Positions 1 to 9,248 are shown, counted from the first letter of the stretch. The stretch is 64,000 nucleotides of DNA from Acidobacteriaceae bacterium KBS 83 (GCA_000381585.1 KB906734.1:620001-684000), one strand, 5' to 3'. Notes: generated from the letters alone by a model not told the origin. A program made the numbers and translations.

Positions 1-729
1 GAGGGCCGCGCGGCCTGAGCGCTCTACAGAAACATCACCCTCAAGATGACAGCTGATGCACACAGAATCGCGGCGTCCCGGTTCGAGATGCGCCGGATTC
101 ACAATGGGCGCTTTGCCGCCACTACTCACATGACGCTGCGAGTCCCCATGACAGGCCTCACAGGTGATACCGCCATGCAGAAACGGCGATCCACTGTATC
201 GATTGATGGTTCCGGGATCGCTGCGTGCGACGGAGCTCATATGGCATCGCAGGCAGCCACTCTGCATGGGCAGCGACGGCGGCATCTGCGGCATCTCCGC
301 CAGTCCCGGCTTCATATCGTAGCCGTGGACCGATGCATACCACGCAACGGGCGACTCAAAGAGATAGTGATTCAGCCCGTAGAGATAGGTCGTGCCAAGA
401 TGCCCCGAGCCAAGAAAATAGCTGAGCCGGTATTCGCCAGCGATATCCGGATGCTTTCCGCTTCGAAATGATAGATAGGGCAGGCCGCGCGTATTCGAGA
501 TGGAGTACTCGACGCCGGAAGTAGCGTGAAGAAATGTGCCGGGAACGAGATTCTCTTCAGCAGCACCACTCGCACGGGCCATGGGAGTCGCTAGATATCT
601 TTCGAATATTTCCTTATGGCATTTCTGGCACTGTGCATCTGCGACCCGGACCGGAGTGGGCTGAAATGCGTGAGCTGTGCAAGCGATCAGCAGCGTGACA
701 ATCAACGGCAACGGGATTCTACGTCGCAT
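1..729 (-). CDS. multihaem cytochrome c family protein, 5' part only
   Basis: This is the first 243 codons of a gene that runs off the left edge without a stop. A signal peptide occupies about residues 1-21 (MRRR then a hydrophobic stretch ending AHA). Four CxxCH haem-attachment motifs are visible: CQKCH at about 34-38, CLRCH at 159-163, CEACH at 190-194 and CISCH at 224-228. The spacing fits a periplasmic cytochrome c554-like or related multihaem carrier. It starts 5 bases after the CRTAC1 stop, so it is probably the third gene of that transcription unit. In related bacteria such proteins often carry further haems or TPRs at the C-terminus, which would lie outside this window. The electron partner cannot be told from sequence. 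Confidence 0.85.
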   Translation of the reverse strand, partial: MRRRIPLPLIVTLLIACTAHAFQPTPVRVADAQCQKCHKEIFERYLATPMARASGAAEENLVPGTFLHATSGVEYSISNTRGLPYLSFRSGKHPDIAGEYRLSYFLGSGHLGTTYLYGLNHYLFESPVAWYASVHGYDMKPGLAEMPQMPPSLPMQSGCLRCHMSSVARSDPGTINRYSGSPFLHGGITCEACHGDSQRHVSSGGKAPIVNPAHLEPGRRDSVCISCHLEGDVSVERSGRAAL

Positions 730-734
730 GCCAT

Positions 735-2627
735 TCACTTATGCTTTCCGGCAGAACACTTTGGGCACAATTCGTGCGTGATACCGTGACCCTGCTCTAT
801 CGTGAGAATGCGGTCTACGCCCGGAACGACAATCTTCTCGGCCGGACCTCCTCCCGGCCAGTGAACCTCTACGGAGTCGATCGAGGTCGCATCGCCCAGG
901 CCAAAGTGCACGCGCGGGTCGTTGGAGGACGCAAAGCTACCGCCGCTCAATACATCTCCGCGCTGCGTTGTCTTACCAATTGTCACAAAGATGACGGCGC
1001 CGACGGCATCGCGTGGTTTGCCCGCCCCGCCGATCAGTTGAAACTCGATCCAGTGATGCTGGTCGCGATTCACGTTGCGCAGTAGGGTTGGCGGGGCATC
1101 GAGGTTGTTCATCACAACGTCGATCTTGCCATCGTTGAACAGGTCGCCAAACGCGGCGCCCCGCGCCGGCAGCACCATGGCGAGACCACTTCCCTTCACC
1201 GCGGGTACGATCGTGAATTTGCCGCTGTTTGTGTTCCGCAGCAACAAAGGACGCTGGGCAAAGCTGGTTCCCCAGTCGTGATCGTCGACCTGCTTATAGA
1301 CATGGCCACTGGCGATAAAGATGTCCTTCCAGCCGTCGTTGTCATAGTCGATGAACCCATCACCCCAACTCAAGAAGGGGATCGTGTCTTTCGCGACTCC
1401 AGCTTCGTAGCTTGAATCGACGAAATTCAGATCGCCGTCATTACGGTACAGCACCTTGTAATCGTCGGAAAAATCAGTGTCCAGGATGTCCAATCGGCCA
1501 ACGTTTCTGTCGTCGCCGACAGCGATTCCCATGGTTGCCGTTTCGCGGCCGTCGTGATTCACCGCATATCCGGACTCAAAGCTGAGATCCTCGAAGGTGC
1601 TGTCGCCCTTGTTGCGGTAGAGATAGTTTGGCGTCGAGTCGTCTGCTACCAGTAGTTCCGGCTTGCCATCCCCGTTCAGATCCACGAACAACGATGTGAG
1701 GCCGTAGTAGCCGGGAGCATCGGCCACACCGGCCTTCGCGCTGACGTCGGTAAACTTTCCGTTGCCGTCGTTGTGGAAGAGATGATCGTGTTCGCCTTTG
1801 AGCCCGCGCGGTCCGCAAAAGACGCTGGCGCCGCGATATTGACAATAGTTCGAGACAACCGACTTCGATCCGACTGCGGGCGGGTCGTGAAAGTCGTAGG
1901 CGGTATATCCGGGCACGAACAGGTCCAGACGGCCATCGCCATCGTAGTCCCCGAAGGTTGGTCCGGTTGACCAGCCATCGAGTGCGACACCGGCCTTCTC
2001 CGCTACGTCGGTGAAGGTGCCGTCGTGGTTGTTGTGATACAGCCGATTTTTTCCCACGTTGGTGACATACAGGTCGGGCCAGCCATCGTTGTCGTAGTCG
2101 CCCACGGCGACGCCGACACCCCAGCGATCGTTCATTACGCCCGCCTTGGCGGCAACGTTCGTAAACGTACCGTCGTGATTGTTATGAAAGAGCGCGGCAT
2201 GCGGCGATTCGGCCTTTCCATTCATCGCGTCATAGGTCATGCCGTTGACGAGATAGATGTCGAGCCATCCATCGTTGTCGTAATCGAGCAGCGCCACCCC
2301 GCTGCCGAGCGACTCCACAATATATTCTTTCGCGCTCGAGCCACCTTGATCGCGCCAGGTAGTCAACCCGGCTTGCCTGGATATGTCTTCGAAGATGACC
2401 GGGCCGTTCGTGACAAATCCGCCAGCGGTGATGGGACGGTGCTCTGCATCGTGCACAGGCGCGTAGACCCCGCCGGTGCTTGCGCCCCCCTGGGGTGTTT
2501 GAGACTGTTGCGAGACTCCATGGCCGCAAACGAGCAATGCGATCGCGAGTATCGTCAGGGCGGCTGTTTGTCGCCTGCTGAGCCGCACGCGATTAGTGCG
2601 CTTTGCTCTTGATGTCAATGGACTCAT
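735..2627 (-). CDS. CRTAC1 family protein (FG-GAP/VCBS repeats, ASPIC/UnbV C-terminus)
   Basis: An exported beta-propeller protein of about 630 residues. After an N-terminal hydrophobic segment it carries a series of VCBS/FG-GAP calcium-binding repeats with the signatures DYDNDGWLDIY, GDYDNDGWPDLYV, DYDGDGRLDLF and DLNGDGKPELLV. The C-terminus matches the ASPIC/UnbV domain (RDAVGAVIFVTIGKTTQRG, then HFGLG and VHWPGG). The ATG at 2627 is chosen because an ATG at 2675 would overlap the preceding TPR gene by 83 bases; a GTG at 2588 is also possible. It sits between a TPR gene and a multihaem cytochrome gene, a combination seen in Acidobacteria and Planctomycetes. The family's ligand is unknown. 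Confidence 0.9.
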   Translation of the reverse strand: MSPLTSRAKRTNRVRLSRRQTAALTILAIALLVCGHGVSQQSQTPQGGASTGGVYAPVHDAEHRPITAGGFVTNGPVIFEDISRQAGLTTWRDQGGSSAKEYIVESLGSGVALLDYDNDGWLDIYLVNGMTYDAMNGKAESPHAALFHNNHDGTFTNVAAKAGVMNDRWGVGVAVGDYDNDGWPDLYVTNVGKNRLYHNNHDGTFTDVAEKAGVALDGWSTGPTFGDYDGDGRLDLFVPGYTAYDFHDPPAVGSKSVVSNYCQYRGASVFCGPRGLKGEHDHLFHNDGNGKFTDVSAKAGVADAPGYYGLTSLFVDLNGDGKPELLVADDSTPNYLYRNKGDSTFEDLSFESGYAVNHDGRETATMGIAVGDDRNVGRLDILDTDFSDDYKVLYRNDGDLNFVDSSYEAGVAKDTIPFLSWGDGFIDYDNDGWKDIFIASGHVYKQVDDHDWGTSFAQRPLLLRNTNSGKFTIVPAVKGSGLAMVLPARGAAFGDLFNDGKIDVVMNNLDAPPTLLRNVNRDQHHWIEFQLIGGAGKPRDAVGAVIFVTIGKTTQRGDVLSGGSFASSNDPRVHFGLGDATSIDSVEVHWPGGGPAEKIVVPGVDRILTIEQGHGITHELCPKCSAGKHK

Positions 2628-3783
2628 TCGCCTGTGCGGCAACCCCTTCACTCGCCCGGCGCTGCAGACGGCCATACGTCCGATTCTCTTCCTGTGCTGC
2701 CGCCGTATTTCCCTGCGCTCTGTAGACGCTGGCTAGAAGGAAGTGTATGGATGGTTCGTCGGGGCTCTCCTTCTCTGCAGCCAGCAGGTCCGGCAACGCA
2801 TCTGCCTGCTTTCCCGACTTAATCAGCGCGCGCGCCCGATCGACCCGCGCCTGCATCAGTTCAGGGCACAGTTCCACCGCCTTGTTCAGATGTGTCAGCG
2901 CTTCGCTCGTCTCGCCGTTGGCCTCCAATATCGTATTCCCCAGCTTCCAATGGGCGGTACAGTTATTCGGATCGTGTGCGAGGCCGGCTTCGAACTCCGC
3001 GCGGGCTGAGTCCCACTTGCTGATCGACCAGAACGTATTCGCCATATGCAAATGCGGGTCGGGCTGATTGGGTGCCAGATCAATTGCTTTCTTGTATTCG
3101 ACCAGCGCGCCGTCGTAGTTATGCATGCTCTCGTCGATCTCGCCGGCAACCTCGTGTGCGACGACCGAGTTGGGGTCGATCTGATTGATCCGGCCGAGAG
3201 AGTCTTCCGATAACTGCAGATAGGTTTTGCCTAGCAAATACCACGCATTCTCATCGCGCGGATTCTCTTTTGTATAGGTCCTCAGCAGCTCGACGGCTTG
3301 ATCGTACTTTCGAAGACGAATACAGACCTTTGACAGTGCCATCTGGATCAGGGGGTCCTTTGGATTGGCACGGAGCGCGGTCTGCAGAGGTTCTTCTGCA
3401 TTTTCCACCTGGCCGATTTCTAGATAACTCATCCCCAGCATGGCAGACGCGGTCGGCATATCGGGATTTAGTTTCAGACCTTTGGACAGCGTCTGCGCGG
3501 CGTGCTCATAGTCATGTTGATTGAAATAGAGCCGCCCGAGATTGTTGTAGGCAGCAGCAAGATGGGGCGCCAGCCGAATCATCTCGCGATATTTCACAAT
3601 GGCTGTGGGGATGTCGTCGCGCTGCTGGGCTGCCTGGGCTTGTGCGTACAGTTGCTGCACTTGTGGCGTGACTTCATCGTTCTGCGATTGCGCATGGATC
3701 GTAACGCAGACGTTACAGAGCGAGAGCGCAATGACTGAGCAGAGGATGTTGCGCAGGACCATAGCGCGGAGAGCCAACTTCAT
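2593..3783 (-). CDS. exported TPR protein
   Basis: A protein of 396 residues with a signal peptide (hydrophobic segment about residues 9-31, ending IHA) and about eight to nine tetratricopeptide repeats. Typical TPR pairs are visible, such as AAYNNLGRLYFNQHDYEHA, ENAWYLLGKTYLQL and PHLHMANTFWSISKWDSA. The C-terminal tail (about residue 365 on) is charged and probably disordered. TPRs form protein-binding superhelices, so this is probably the periplasmic scaffold for its two downstream neighbours. The ATG has no ribosome-binding site, and a perfect TATAAT lies only about 9 bases before it, which would suit a leaderless mRNA. The next ATG, at 3762, also lacks a ribosome-binding site. Confidence 0.88.
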   Translation of the reverse strand: MKLALRAMVLRNILCSVIALSLCNVCVTIHAQSQNDEVTPQVQQLYAQAQAAQQRDDIPTAIVKYREMIRLAPHLAAAYNNLGRLYFNQHDYEHAAQTLSKGLKLNPDMPTASAMLGMSYLEIGQVENAEEPLQTALRANPKDPLIQMALSKVCIRLRKYDQAVELLRTYTKENPRDENAWYLLGKTYLQLSEDSLGRINQIDPNSVVAHEVAGEIDESMHNYDGALVEYKKAIDLAPNQPDPHLHMANTFWSISKWDSARAEFEAGLAHDPNNCTAHWKLGNTILEANGETSEALTHLNKAVELCPELMQARVDRARALIKSGKQADALPDLLAAEKESPDEPSIHFLLASVYRAQGNTAAAQEENRTYGRLQRRASEGVAAQANESIDIKSKAH

Positions 3784-3791
3784 GACACCAA

Positions 3792-3797
3792 ATTATA
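3792..3797 (-). promoter_or_regulatory. -10 box upstream of the TPR gene
   Basis: On the minus strand this reads TATAAT, a perfect sigma70 -10 hexamer. Its downstream edge is about 9 bases from the ATG at 3783, so transcription would start at or just before the initiation codon. The region 17 bases upstream (about 3815-3820) is not a recognisable -35 box. Confidence 0.45.
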
Positions 3798-3873
3798 GAA
3801 GGACTAAGAAAGGACCGGACTGCGTTGTGCGCAGCCCGGCTGGGAAGAGTATGACAAGTTTTCGCTGCAAGAC

Positions 3874-6800
3874 TCAAAATTCTAATCGGAAGCTGGCCTG
3901 GCCTTGTCGGTTGTTCGGTCCGATTTGGCTATTGCCACCTTGACCGGTCACTTGACCAAACGTGCCGTTATCAACATTTTGGTCAGGATTTTGGAAGATG
4001 GTGCGGTTGAGGACGTTGAAGTAGTCCACCTGCAGGATGCCCTGGAAGCGCTCCCCGAAGAAGAAGTGCTTCCGCACGTTGACACTCTCGTTGTAGTTTG
4101 CGGGGTTACGCATTTGGTTGTAATTTCTCGTCGCATCGCCGAGTACGTACTGTGACGGGGTGTCAGCGAAGGCTCCCAGACTGAAGACCTGGGCTAGAGG
4201 TATCTTTCCGCTGAATTGGTCAGCGACTTTGCTGTAAGAGGCGGTCTTTAGCCCCCCGTTGGTCCGATTGGGCCGGTTAAAGCCGTTCGGAAAAGGCACG
4301 CCGTTTGCCGTCGGGCCAGTTGGGGTGCCAGCCTCCTCGTCGAGGATGAAGCCCACCTGCCAACCACCCAGGATCTGACCGGTCACTCCTTTATTGTTTA
4401 GGTACGGCTTTCCTGGGCCAATCGGCAGTTCGTAGGTTCCGCTCGCCTTGAAGAACGACGGCGGAGCGCTGGACGATACGGCCCATTCCGGTTTCTGGTT
4501 GTACTTGTTCAGGCCACCATTGGCGAAGCTGCTGAATCCGCTGCTGGTGTTGTCATATTGCCGGGACAGTGTGTAGCCGGCCAGGAACGACAGGCCGTTT
4601 GTGAAGCGTTTCTCGACCTGCACCTGCAAAGCATTGTAGAAAGTGGTGCCAGAGCCCTCGAAGTTATTGAATATCTTCGTGTACTGCGGATAAGGAGTCA
4701 GCGATTGAGCCACCGTTGCGCTGTCGCCAAAGTCCGCTACGAAGTTCGGATAGGGGAGTGCATAACCCTTTGCCTGCGCCGACCCATCGGCGAATGACAG
4801 CGCGTTGTCGGTACCTAACGCGAGGAATTGGGGATTCTCTTGGTTCGGTGCATTCAACTGGCTGGGCAGGTGAATGACACGGTTGCCCACCCATGCCGCT
4901 TGCACGAATGTATTCCACCCCAACTCACGCTGAATATTCGCGTTCCACTGTTGGCTGTACGGAGCAAAGCCGTCGTCATGGCTGAAGTCGTTGATCTGCG
5001 TACCTACGCCAAGGCCTGCGTTAAGCGGGTGCGGCTGCGGATTCGGCAACAGCGTGCGGTCCCAGCTGCCGTAAGTGGGCTTGTTTGTCCCGCTGCTGAG
5101 GCGGGTAAAGGAGCCGACCAGGAGGTTGCCGTAGTTCACGGCGGTCTTGCTGGTTCCGTACTCGTAGGCGCCGCCGTTCAGGAAAGCGATAGAGAAGCCT
5201 CCCTGGACCACCATCTTGGGGCTGACCTGGTAGGCAAAGCCAAGCCGGGGACCAAAGTGACCGAAGTGAGTGCCCGCCCGGTTAAAGTTGGCGAACCCGG
5301 GGCCATAACCGAACTGCGTGGCCGCACCAAGGCGTCCGCCGGCGGCAGGGTTCGGCAGATCGGGATTGAAGAACACAATCAGATTGTTGTTCTCGGTAAA
5401 GGGCACCTGGATATCCCAGCGAAGTCCGAGGTTGACGGTCAACTTGGGCGTGAGCTTGATGTCGTCCTGGATGTAAGGCGACACCGCTAGATTGCGCAGT
5501 CGCAACTCCTGCGAGTTGCTGCGGTTTGCTTGGTCCACCTGGCCGAGCAGGAAGCTGGCAAACGCGCTGCCGGTGTTGTTCAGGTTGTTTGGATCGGCGG
5601 TGGTGCGCTGGCTGAAGCTGAATTGGCCTCCCTGGGTCTGCTCTTCGTTGTCATCCTGATAGGAGCGCCGGATATCGATGCCGAAGTTGAAGGTATTCCG
5701 GCCCTTTGTGTACAGATAGTTGTTCACAATCGCGATGCCAAGCTTGCGATTGATCGACTGCAACCACGAGCCCTGGGTGCCCCACTTGGTCAGCGTGTGC
5801 TGGCCATCCCAAACGATGTACGGCGGGATGATTCCACCCACAACTTGCGGAGGATTGAACTTGGTCTGGTTGAACTGGTTGTTGATTTCGCCAATCCATG
5901 CAGCGCCCGCGGTCATGATGAGATTGGGAGAAATGGTGTTGTTGTAGGTCAAAATGTACCCACTGCCGTTCGCAGGCTCATACTTCATGCTGTTGAGCGG
6001 GTTGGGCTGAATCACCAGAGGAGGATTGTCGAAGCTGTAGTTGCTGAAGCCGTTTTTCCACATACTGAAGTGGAGCGACTGCTGGGCGTTCAGATTCTGG
6101 TCGATGGTCCAGCCCCAGACGTTCTGAATGTGCGGATTGATGAACGGGGCGAAGCTCTTGTTGGAATCCAGCCCGCCGATGCCGCTGCCCGGCCGGTCGG
6201 GATCGGGGATGTACTGGAGAAGATCCTTCGACGTGGGGCTGAAGCGGCTGACGGGAATTTTGTTTCCGGGAAACTGCTGTCCGGTAAGGGGGTCAAAGAT
6301 CGGAATCAGCGCGCCGGTCTTGCCGTCCACGAAGTCACTGAAATCGCCGTTCTTTTGTTTCACGGTCGGCACGGTCGAGACATCCGTATCCTGGCTGTTC
6401 TGCTTGTACCACTCCATGCTCAAATGGGCGAACGTCTTGTCCCGGCCGTTGTAGACCTTGGGTATCCAGAAGGGACCACCCACGCTGAAGCCGTAGTTGT
6501 TCTCGTGATCGGAGGGAACACCCGGATTCGAGGTATGGTATTTGTTGTTGAAAAAGCCCTGAGAGTCGAAGAAGCTGTTGCGGTTGATCTCGAACAGATC
6601 GCCATGATAGTGGTTCGTTCCGGAGGCCATCTGGTAGGTCAGAGCGCCCTGTCCGAGTCCATACTGCGCTGAGAAAGTCGAGCGCTCGACACGGAACTCC
6701 TGCACCATCTCGAAGGGCGGATTGAAGTTCGTTGTGTACCCTTCCGTCTCCGGCTGCGGGGCTGGAACGCCGTTGTACAGAATCTCCTGCTCGAAATCGA

Positions 6801-7374
6801 CGCCGCCGCTGATGCGGTGGGAGAAGGCGCTGCCGGTCGTGCCGGGTGCGAGCAACTGCAACTGGTCAACCTGGCGGCCTCTGCCGCCGACCGCGGTAGG
6901 AAGCGACTTGACCACCGTCGGCTCGATGGTGGTGCCCATCTGCGGCTGTGTCGTATTCAGCGAAATCGCCTGGGCGGTCACCTCAACTGTTTCAGTTGCC
7001 GCACCGCTGGCCATTGTGAAGTCCCGGGTCGCGGTTACGGTAACTTCGACGTTGACGTGATTCTGGACAGACTTCTTGAATCCTGTCTTTTCCACCGTGA
7101 CCGTGTACTGTCCTGGTGTGAGGCCGGTCACCGCATAGGTTCCGGCACCGCTGGTCGCGGTCTTGTTCGTGACCGATGTGCCCTCGTTCGTGATGGTCAC
7201 GCTGGCGTCCGGAATCACCGCACCTGAGGCGTCTGTGACCGTTCCCCCAATGCCGGCGTTGGCCTGGGCCCACGCTCCTCGAGCGGCAAAGAGCACGAAG
7301 CACAGTGTCAAAAGCTGAATTGCAAAACGGAAGGAGAGACGTGGCCTGCCACGGTCCTGAGTATTGGGTGTCAC
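3874..7374 (-). CDS. TonB-dependent receptor with carboxypeptidase-regulatory-like N-terminus
   Basis: An outer-membrane receptor of 1166 residues, the usual size for the Oar-like group abundant in Acidobacteria. Order of parts: signal peptide (about 1-36, ending AWA/Q), a carboxypeptidase-regulatory-like beta-sandwich (about 38-120, with GTVTDASGAVIPDASVTI), a plug domain (about 125-240), then a long beta-barrel ending in SFRLEF with the C-terminal Phe typical of barrel proteins. The gene starts with GTG, 5 bases after a strong AGGAGG. A TTGACA-like promoter lies upstream at 7501-7530. It is followed at 90 bases by the TPR gene, which has its own -10 box. The substrate is unknown; relatives are thought to import glycans or other large polymers. 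Confidence 0.93.
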   Translation of the reverse strand: MTPNTQDRGRPRLSFRFAIQLLTLCFVLFAARGAWAQANAGIGGTVTDASGAVIPDASVTITNEGTSVTNKTATSGAGTYAVTGLTPGQYTVTVEKTGFKKSVQNHVNVEVTVTATRDFTMASGAATETVEVTAQAISLNTTQPQMGTTIEPTVVKSLPTAVGGRGRQVDQLQLLAPGTTGSAFSHRISGGVDFEQEILYNGVPAPQPETEGYTTNFNPPFEMVQEFRVERSTFSAQYGLGQGALTYQMASGTNHYHGDLFEINRNSFFDSQGFFNNKYHTSNPGVPSDHENNYGFSVGGPFWIPKVYNGRDKTFAHLSMEWYKQNSQDTDVSTVPTVKQKNGDFSDFVDGKTGALIPIFDPLTGQQFPGNKIPVSRFSPTSKDLLQYIPDPDRPGSGIGGLDSNKSFAPFINPHIQNVWGWTIDQNLNAQQSLHFSMWKNGFSNYSFDNPPLVIQPNPLNSMKYEPANGSGYILTYNNTISPNLIMTAGAAWIGEINNQFNQTKFNPPQVVGGIIPPYIVWDGQHTLTKWGTQGSWLQSINRKLGIAIVNNYLYTKGRNTFNFGIDIRRSYQDDNEEQTQGGQFSFSQRTTADPNNLNNTGSAFASFLLGQVDQANRSNSQELRLRNLAVSPYIQDDIKLTPKLTVNLGLRWDIQVPFTENNNLIVFFNPDLPNPAAGGRLGAATQFGYGPGFANFNRAGTHFGHFGPRLGFAYQVSPKMVVQGGFSIAFLNGGAYEYGTSKTAVNYGNLLVGSFTRLSSGTNKPTYGSWDRTLLPNPQPHPLNAGLGVGTQINDFSHDDGFAPYSQQWNANIQRELGWNTFVQAAWVGNRVIHLPSQLNAPNQENPQFLALGTDNALSFADGSAQAKGYALPYPNFVADFGDSATVAQSLTPYPQYTKIFNNFEGSGTTFYNALQVQVEKRFTNGLSFLAGYTLSRQYDNTSSGFSSFANGGLNKYNQKPEWAVSSSAPPSFFKASGTYELPIGPGKPYLNNKGVTGQILGGWQVGFILDEEAGTPTGPTANGVPFPNGFNRPNRTNGGLKTASYSKVADQFSGKIPLAQVFSLGAFADTPSQYVLGDATRNYNQMRNPANYNESVNVRKHFFFGERFQGILQVDYFNVLNRTIFQNPDQNVDNGTFGQVTGQGGNSQIGPNNRQGQASFRLEF

Positions 7375-7424
7375 AACCGCCTCCTGAAACGCTCAAATCG
7401 TACAAATCGTTGCTATCTGTAAAT

Positions 7425-7440
7425 CCGCCTTTAGAGGCGG
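7425..7440 (-). repeat. 6-bp hairpin in the receptor 5' UTR
   Basis: CCGCCT-ttag-AGGCGG forms a perfect 6-bp stem with a 4-base loop about 50 bases before the receptor start. It may affect message stability or translation, but there is no U-run to suggest termination. Confidence 0.4.
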
Positions 7441-7500
7441 TCTTCGTGGGCCCCGGGTATTCCCTGTGATAACGCTCCCACCAGAAAATCAGTGAGGATT

Positions 7501-7530
7501 ACCGTAGCGATTCACGTTTTGAGCTGTCAA
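7501..7530 (-). promoter_or_regulatory. candidate sigma70 promoter for the TonB-dependent receptor
   Basis: Reading the minus strand, a perfect TTGACA (7530-7525) is followed after 18 bases by TACGGT (7506-7501), a weak -10. It would give a 5' UTR of about 120 bases containing the hairpin at 7425-7440. The perfect -35 is the main support; the -10 matches only 3 of 6. Confidence 0.45.
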
Positions 7531-8151
7531 GCACAAATGTTAATTATCCGGGTAAAAGCCGATAAGACATCGGTTTAGTAGGCTCTTCCCGAGACTGCCG
7601 ATGTGACCATCTACTGGTGATTCCGCTGGCAGCACGTCGCAGAACCCGTCTCCTAAAAGCGACTATCAAGGTCTCTTGATGACGGCCCAATACTGTCATA
7701 GAGGCAGGCGTAATAGGTCGAAGGCGGCCGCGATTCGAACGGCCCGGACGCAAATCTGGCGTTCCAGACCGAGTGCACAATGAAAGGCGTCGTTTCGGTC
7801 GCGACGCCCTCGCGGCAAAGAGCCTAGCGCGAAACAGAGCCGCTGGAGCAGAACCTAGAATGGCAATAGCCGGTCGATGCGGGCTGGTTCCCCTGACCGG
7901 AGGTCGCGCCGGATTGCAGGTTGAGATCTACGCTGGAGCGGACGATTTCACCGTTCCGAATTCGGCGTCGCAGACGCCGTCGACATCAGTGGCAGGACTG
8001 CGGTCTTTGGCATTCCGGGGGCAGTATTGCTGACCGAGGCAGAGCGTAGCGAACGGCGCTCGTCCTGCCCCGTCCGGTCGAGGGTGGCATCGTTCCGCGG
8101 CGCAGTGGCACGCTGGCGACCAGCTATATCTGCTGTCTTGGCGATTCTTCC
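7531..8151. other. gene-poor stretch, no supported gene
   Basis: Together with the receptor 5' UTR this makes about 780 bases without a convincing gene. Short open frames exist on both strands (for example 7773-8033 plus and 7544-7780 minus), but they have no ribosome-binding site, no recognisable family and biased, low-complexity composition. No tRNA fold was found; an isolated GATTCGAAC near 7733 resembles a T-loop but has no matching stem. It may hold decayed sequence. Confidence 0.5.
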
Positions 8152-8742
8152 TTACGAAGCGCGCTCATGAGCAACCCCTCTCCGTTTGTGGTCGATCCTC
8201 TCGACCTTGGCGGGCTGCAACAGTTCGTCGAAAAGTGAGCGGTAATGAACCATGGCCTGGCGCAGCTCTTCGGTGGTCGCCTGGCCATCGGTGTGGCGCT
8301 CGACAATCTCGTGGCCGGCACGATAGTTCTGGACAACGGCCGGATAGCTCACAGAGATATCCGCGGCTCTCTGCTCAAAGTCCGTCATCGGGTATCCGCG
8401 GTCGGTCATCACCCGGTTGACGAGCCTGTCGGCTGTTCCCACGGCGGCCGACGGGTCATCGACGAAGCGGCGTTGCACCGCGGCCCACTCCATGGCGTAC
8501 GCCTCGCGGTCAACCGCCGACAAGGCGCGGAGGGGGAAGGCCTCCACGCGCTTTTCCCGGTCCGCAAGCGTTGCTTCGGCGCGACGAGCGTCCCCATGCT
8601 GCTGGGTGACGGCGCGATCGTACTCGGGGCCGAAACGACGCCTCAGCTGGCCGGTTCTACGCCTGCGCATGACAAGAGCGACCGCGATGACGACGAGAAC
8701 AGCGACGATTACGAGTGCGGGAACTAGAAGCCTGGTATCCAT
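8152..8742 (-). CDS. single-pass membrane protein of unknown function
   Basis: A protein of 196 residues with one N-terminal membrane segment (about 5-25, LVPALVIVAVLVVIAVALVM) followed by a basic RRRR stop-transfer. The rest is a soluble helical domain that starts with a motif like RRRFGPEYDRAV. It contains a second conserved-looking stretch, GYPMTDFEQRAADISVSYP, about residues 116-134. I recognise the general type as a conserved hypothetical membrane-anchored protein found in several phyla, but no function is known to me. The topology suggests N-out, C-in. It is last in a minus-strand run after the MoaD-like gene, but the 155-base gap argues against tight coupling. Confidence 0.75.
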   Translation of the reverse strand: MDTRLLVPALVIVAVLVVIAVALVMRRRRTGQLRRRFGPEYDRAVTQQHGDARRAEATLADREKRVEAFPLRALSAVDREAYAMEWAAVQRRFVDDPSAAVGTADRLVNRVMTDRGYPMTDFEQRAADISVSYPAVVQNYRAGHEIVERHTDGQATTEELRQAMVHYRSLFDELLQPAKVERIDHKRRGVAHERAS

Positions 8743-8897
8743 CGGAGTTTACCCTCTGGAGGTCTGATGCGTGGATGTGCGGCGGATGATGTCGAGTGAC
8801 CGGCAAATCGGGCATTCGTGCAGATGGACGACCGCGAGAGAGCATGCAAGAAGAGCAGCTAAATCCGCACTGCTATTTAATTTGCGATGTGACGAAA

Positions 8898-9209
8898 TCA
8901 GCCGCCGGCGATCGCGCCGAGAACGATGAGCGGTTCGCGCGCGGTAAGGACGGCCTCGGGAAGCGGCGTGTCGGGGCCCTGGTGCGAGAGGTCTTCCTGG
9001 CAGGCGAAGTAGCGTATGAAAGGTCGGCGCTGGAGGGTATCGTGATCGCGGATGGTGCCGCAGAGCACCGGGTACCGCGCTTCGAGCGCATCGAGGGTGG
9101 CGCCAATGGTCGCAGGAGAGGCGACTTCGAGCGTGACCTCAGCGCCCACGCGCGCCAGATTGCGAAGGTGGGCGGGCAACATGACGCGGATTTTCGATGG
9201 CGAGGTCAC
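8898..9209 (-). CDS. MoaD/ThiS family ubiquitin-like protein
   Basis: A protein of 103 residues with a beta-grasp pattern. It starts with a beta strand (KIRVMLPAHLRNLAR), has the spaced ATIGATLDALEARYP helix seen in MoaD, and ends in AIAGG. The C-terminal Gly-Gly is the site that becomes adenylated and thiocarboxylated in sulfur-carrier proteins of this superfamily. No MoaE, MoeB or ThiF gene is nearby, so its activating enzyme would have to be encoded elsewhere. It lies 39 bases downstream of the BNR-repeat gene and is probably cotranscribed with it. It may be a sulfur carrier or a protein modifier; the sequence alone does not decide. Confidence 0.82.
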   Translation of the reverse strand: MTSPSKIRVMLPAHLRNLARVGAEVTLEVASPATIGATLDALEARYPVLCGTIRDHDTLQRRPFIRYFACQEDLSHQGPDTPLPEAVLTAREPLIVLGAIAGG

Positions 9210-9248
9210 GACGGCTAAGCGATACCGTTTGCTTCATTCTTGCTTATT

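Noticed and set aside
5530-6672. A 380-residue frame antisense to the TonB-dependent receptor.
   Set aside because: Shadow of the receptor gene; no family and no ribosome-binding site.
7733-7760. A GATTCGAAC stretch resembling a tRNA T-loop.
   Set aside because: The bases on either side do not form a T-stem, and no D-arm, anticodon arm or acceptor stem fits.
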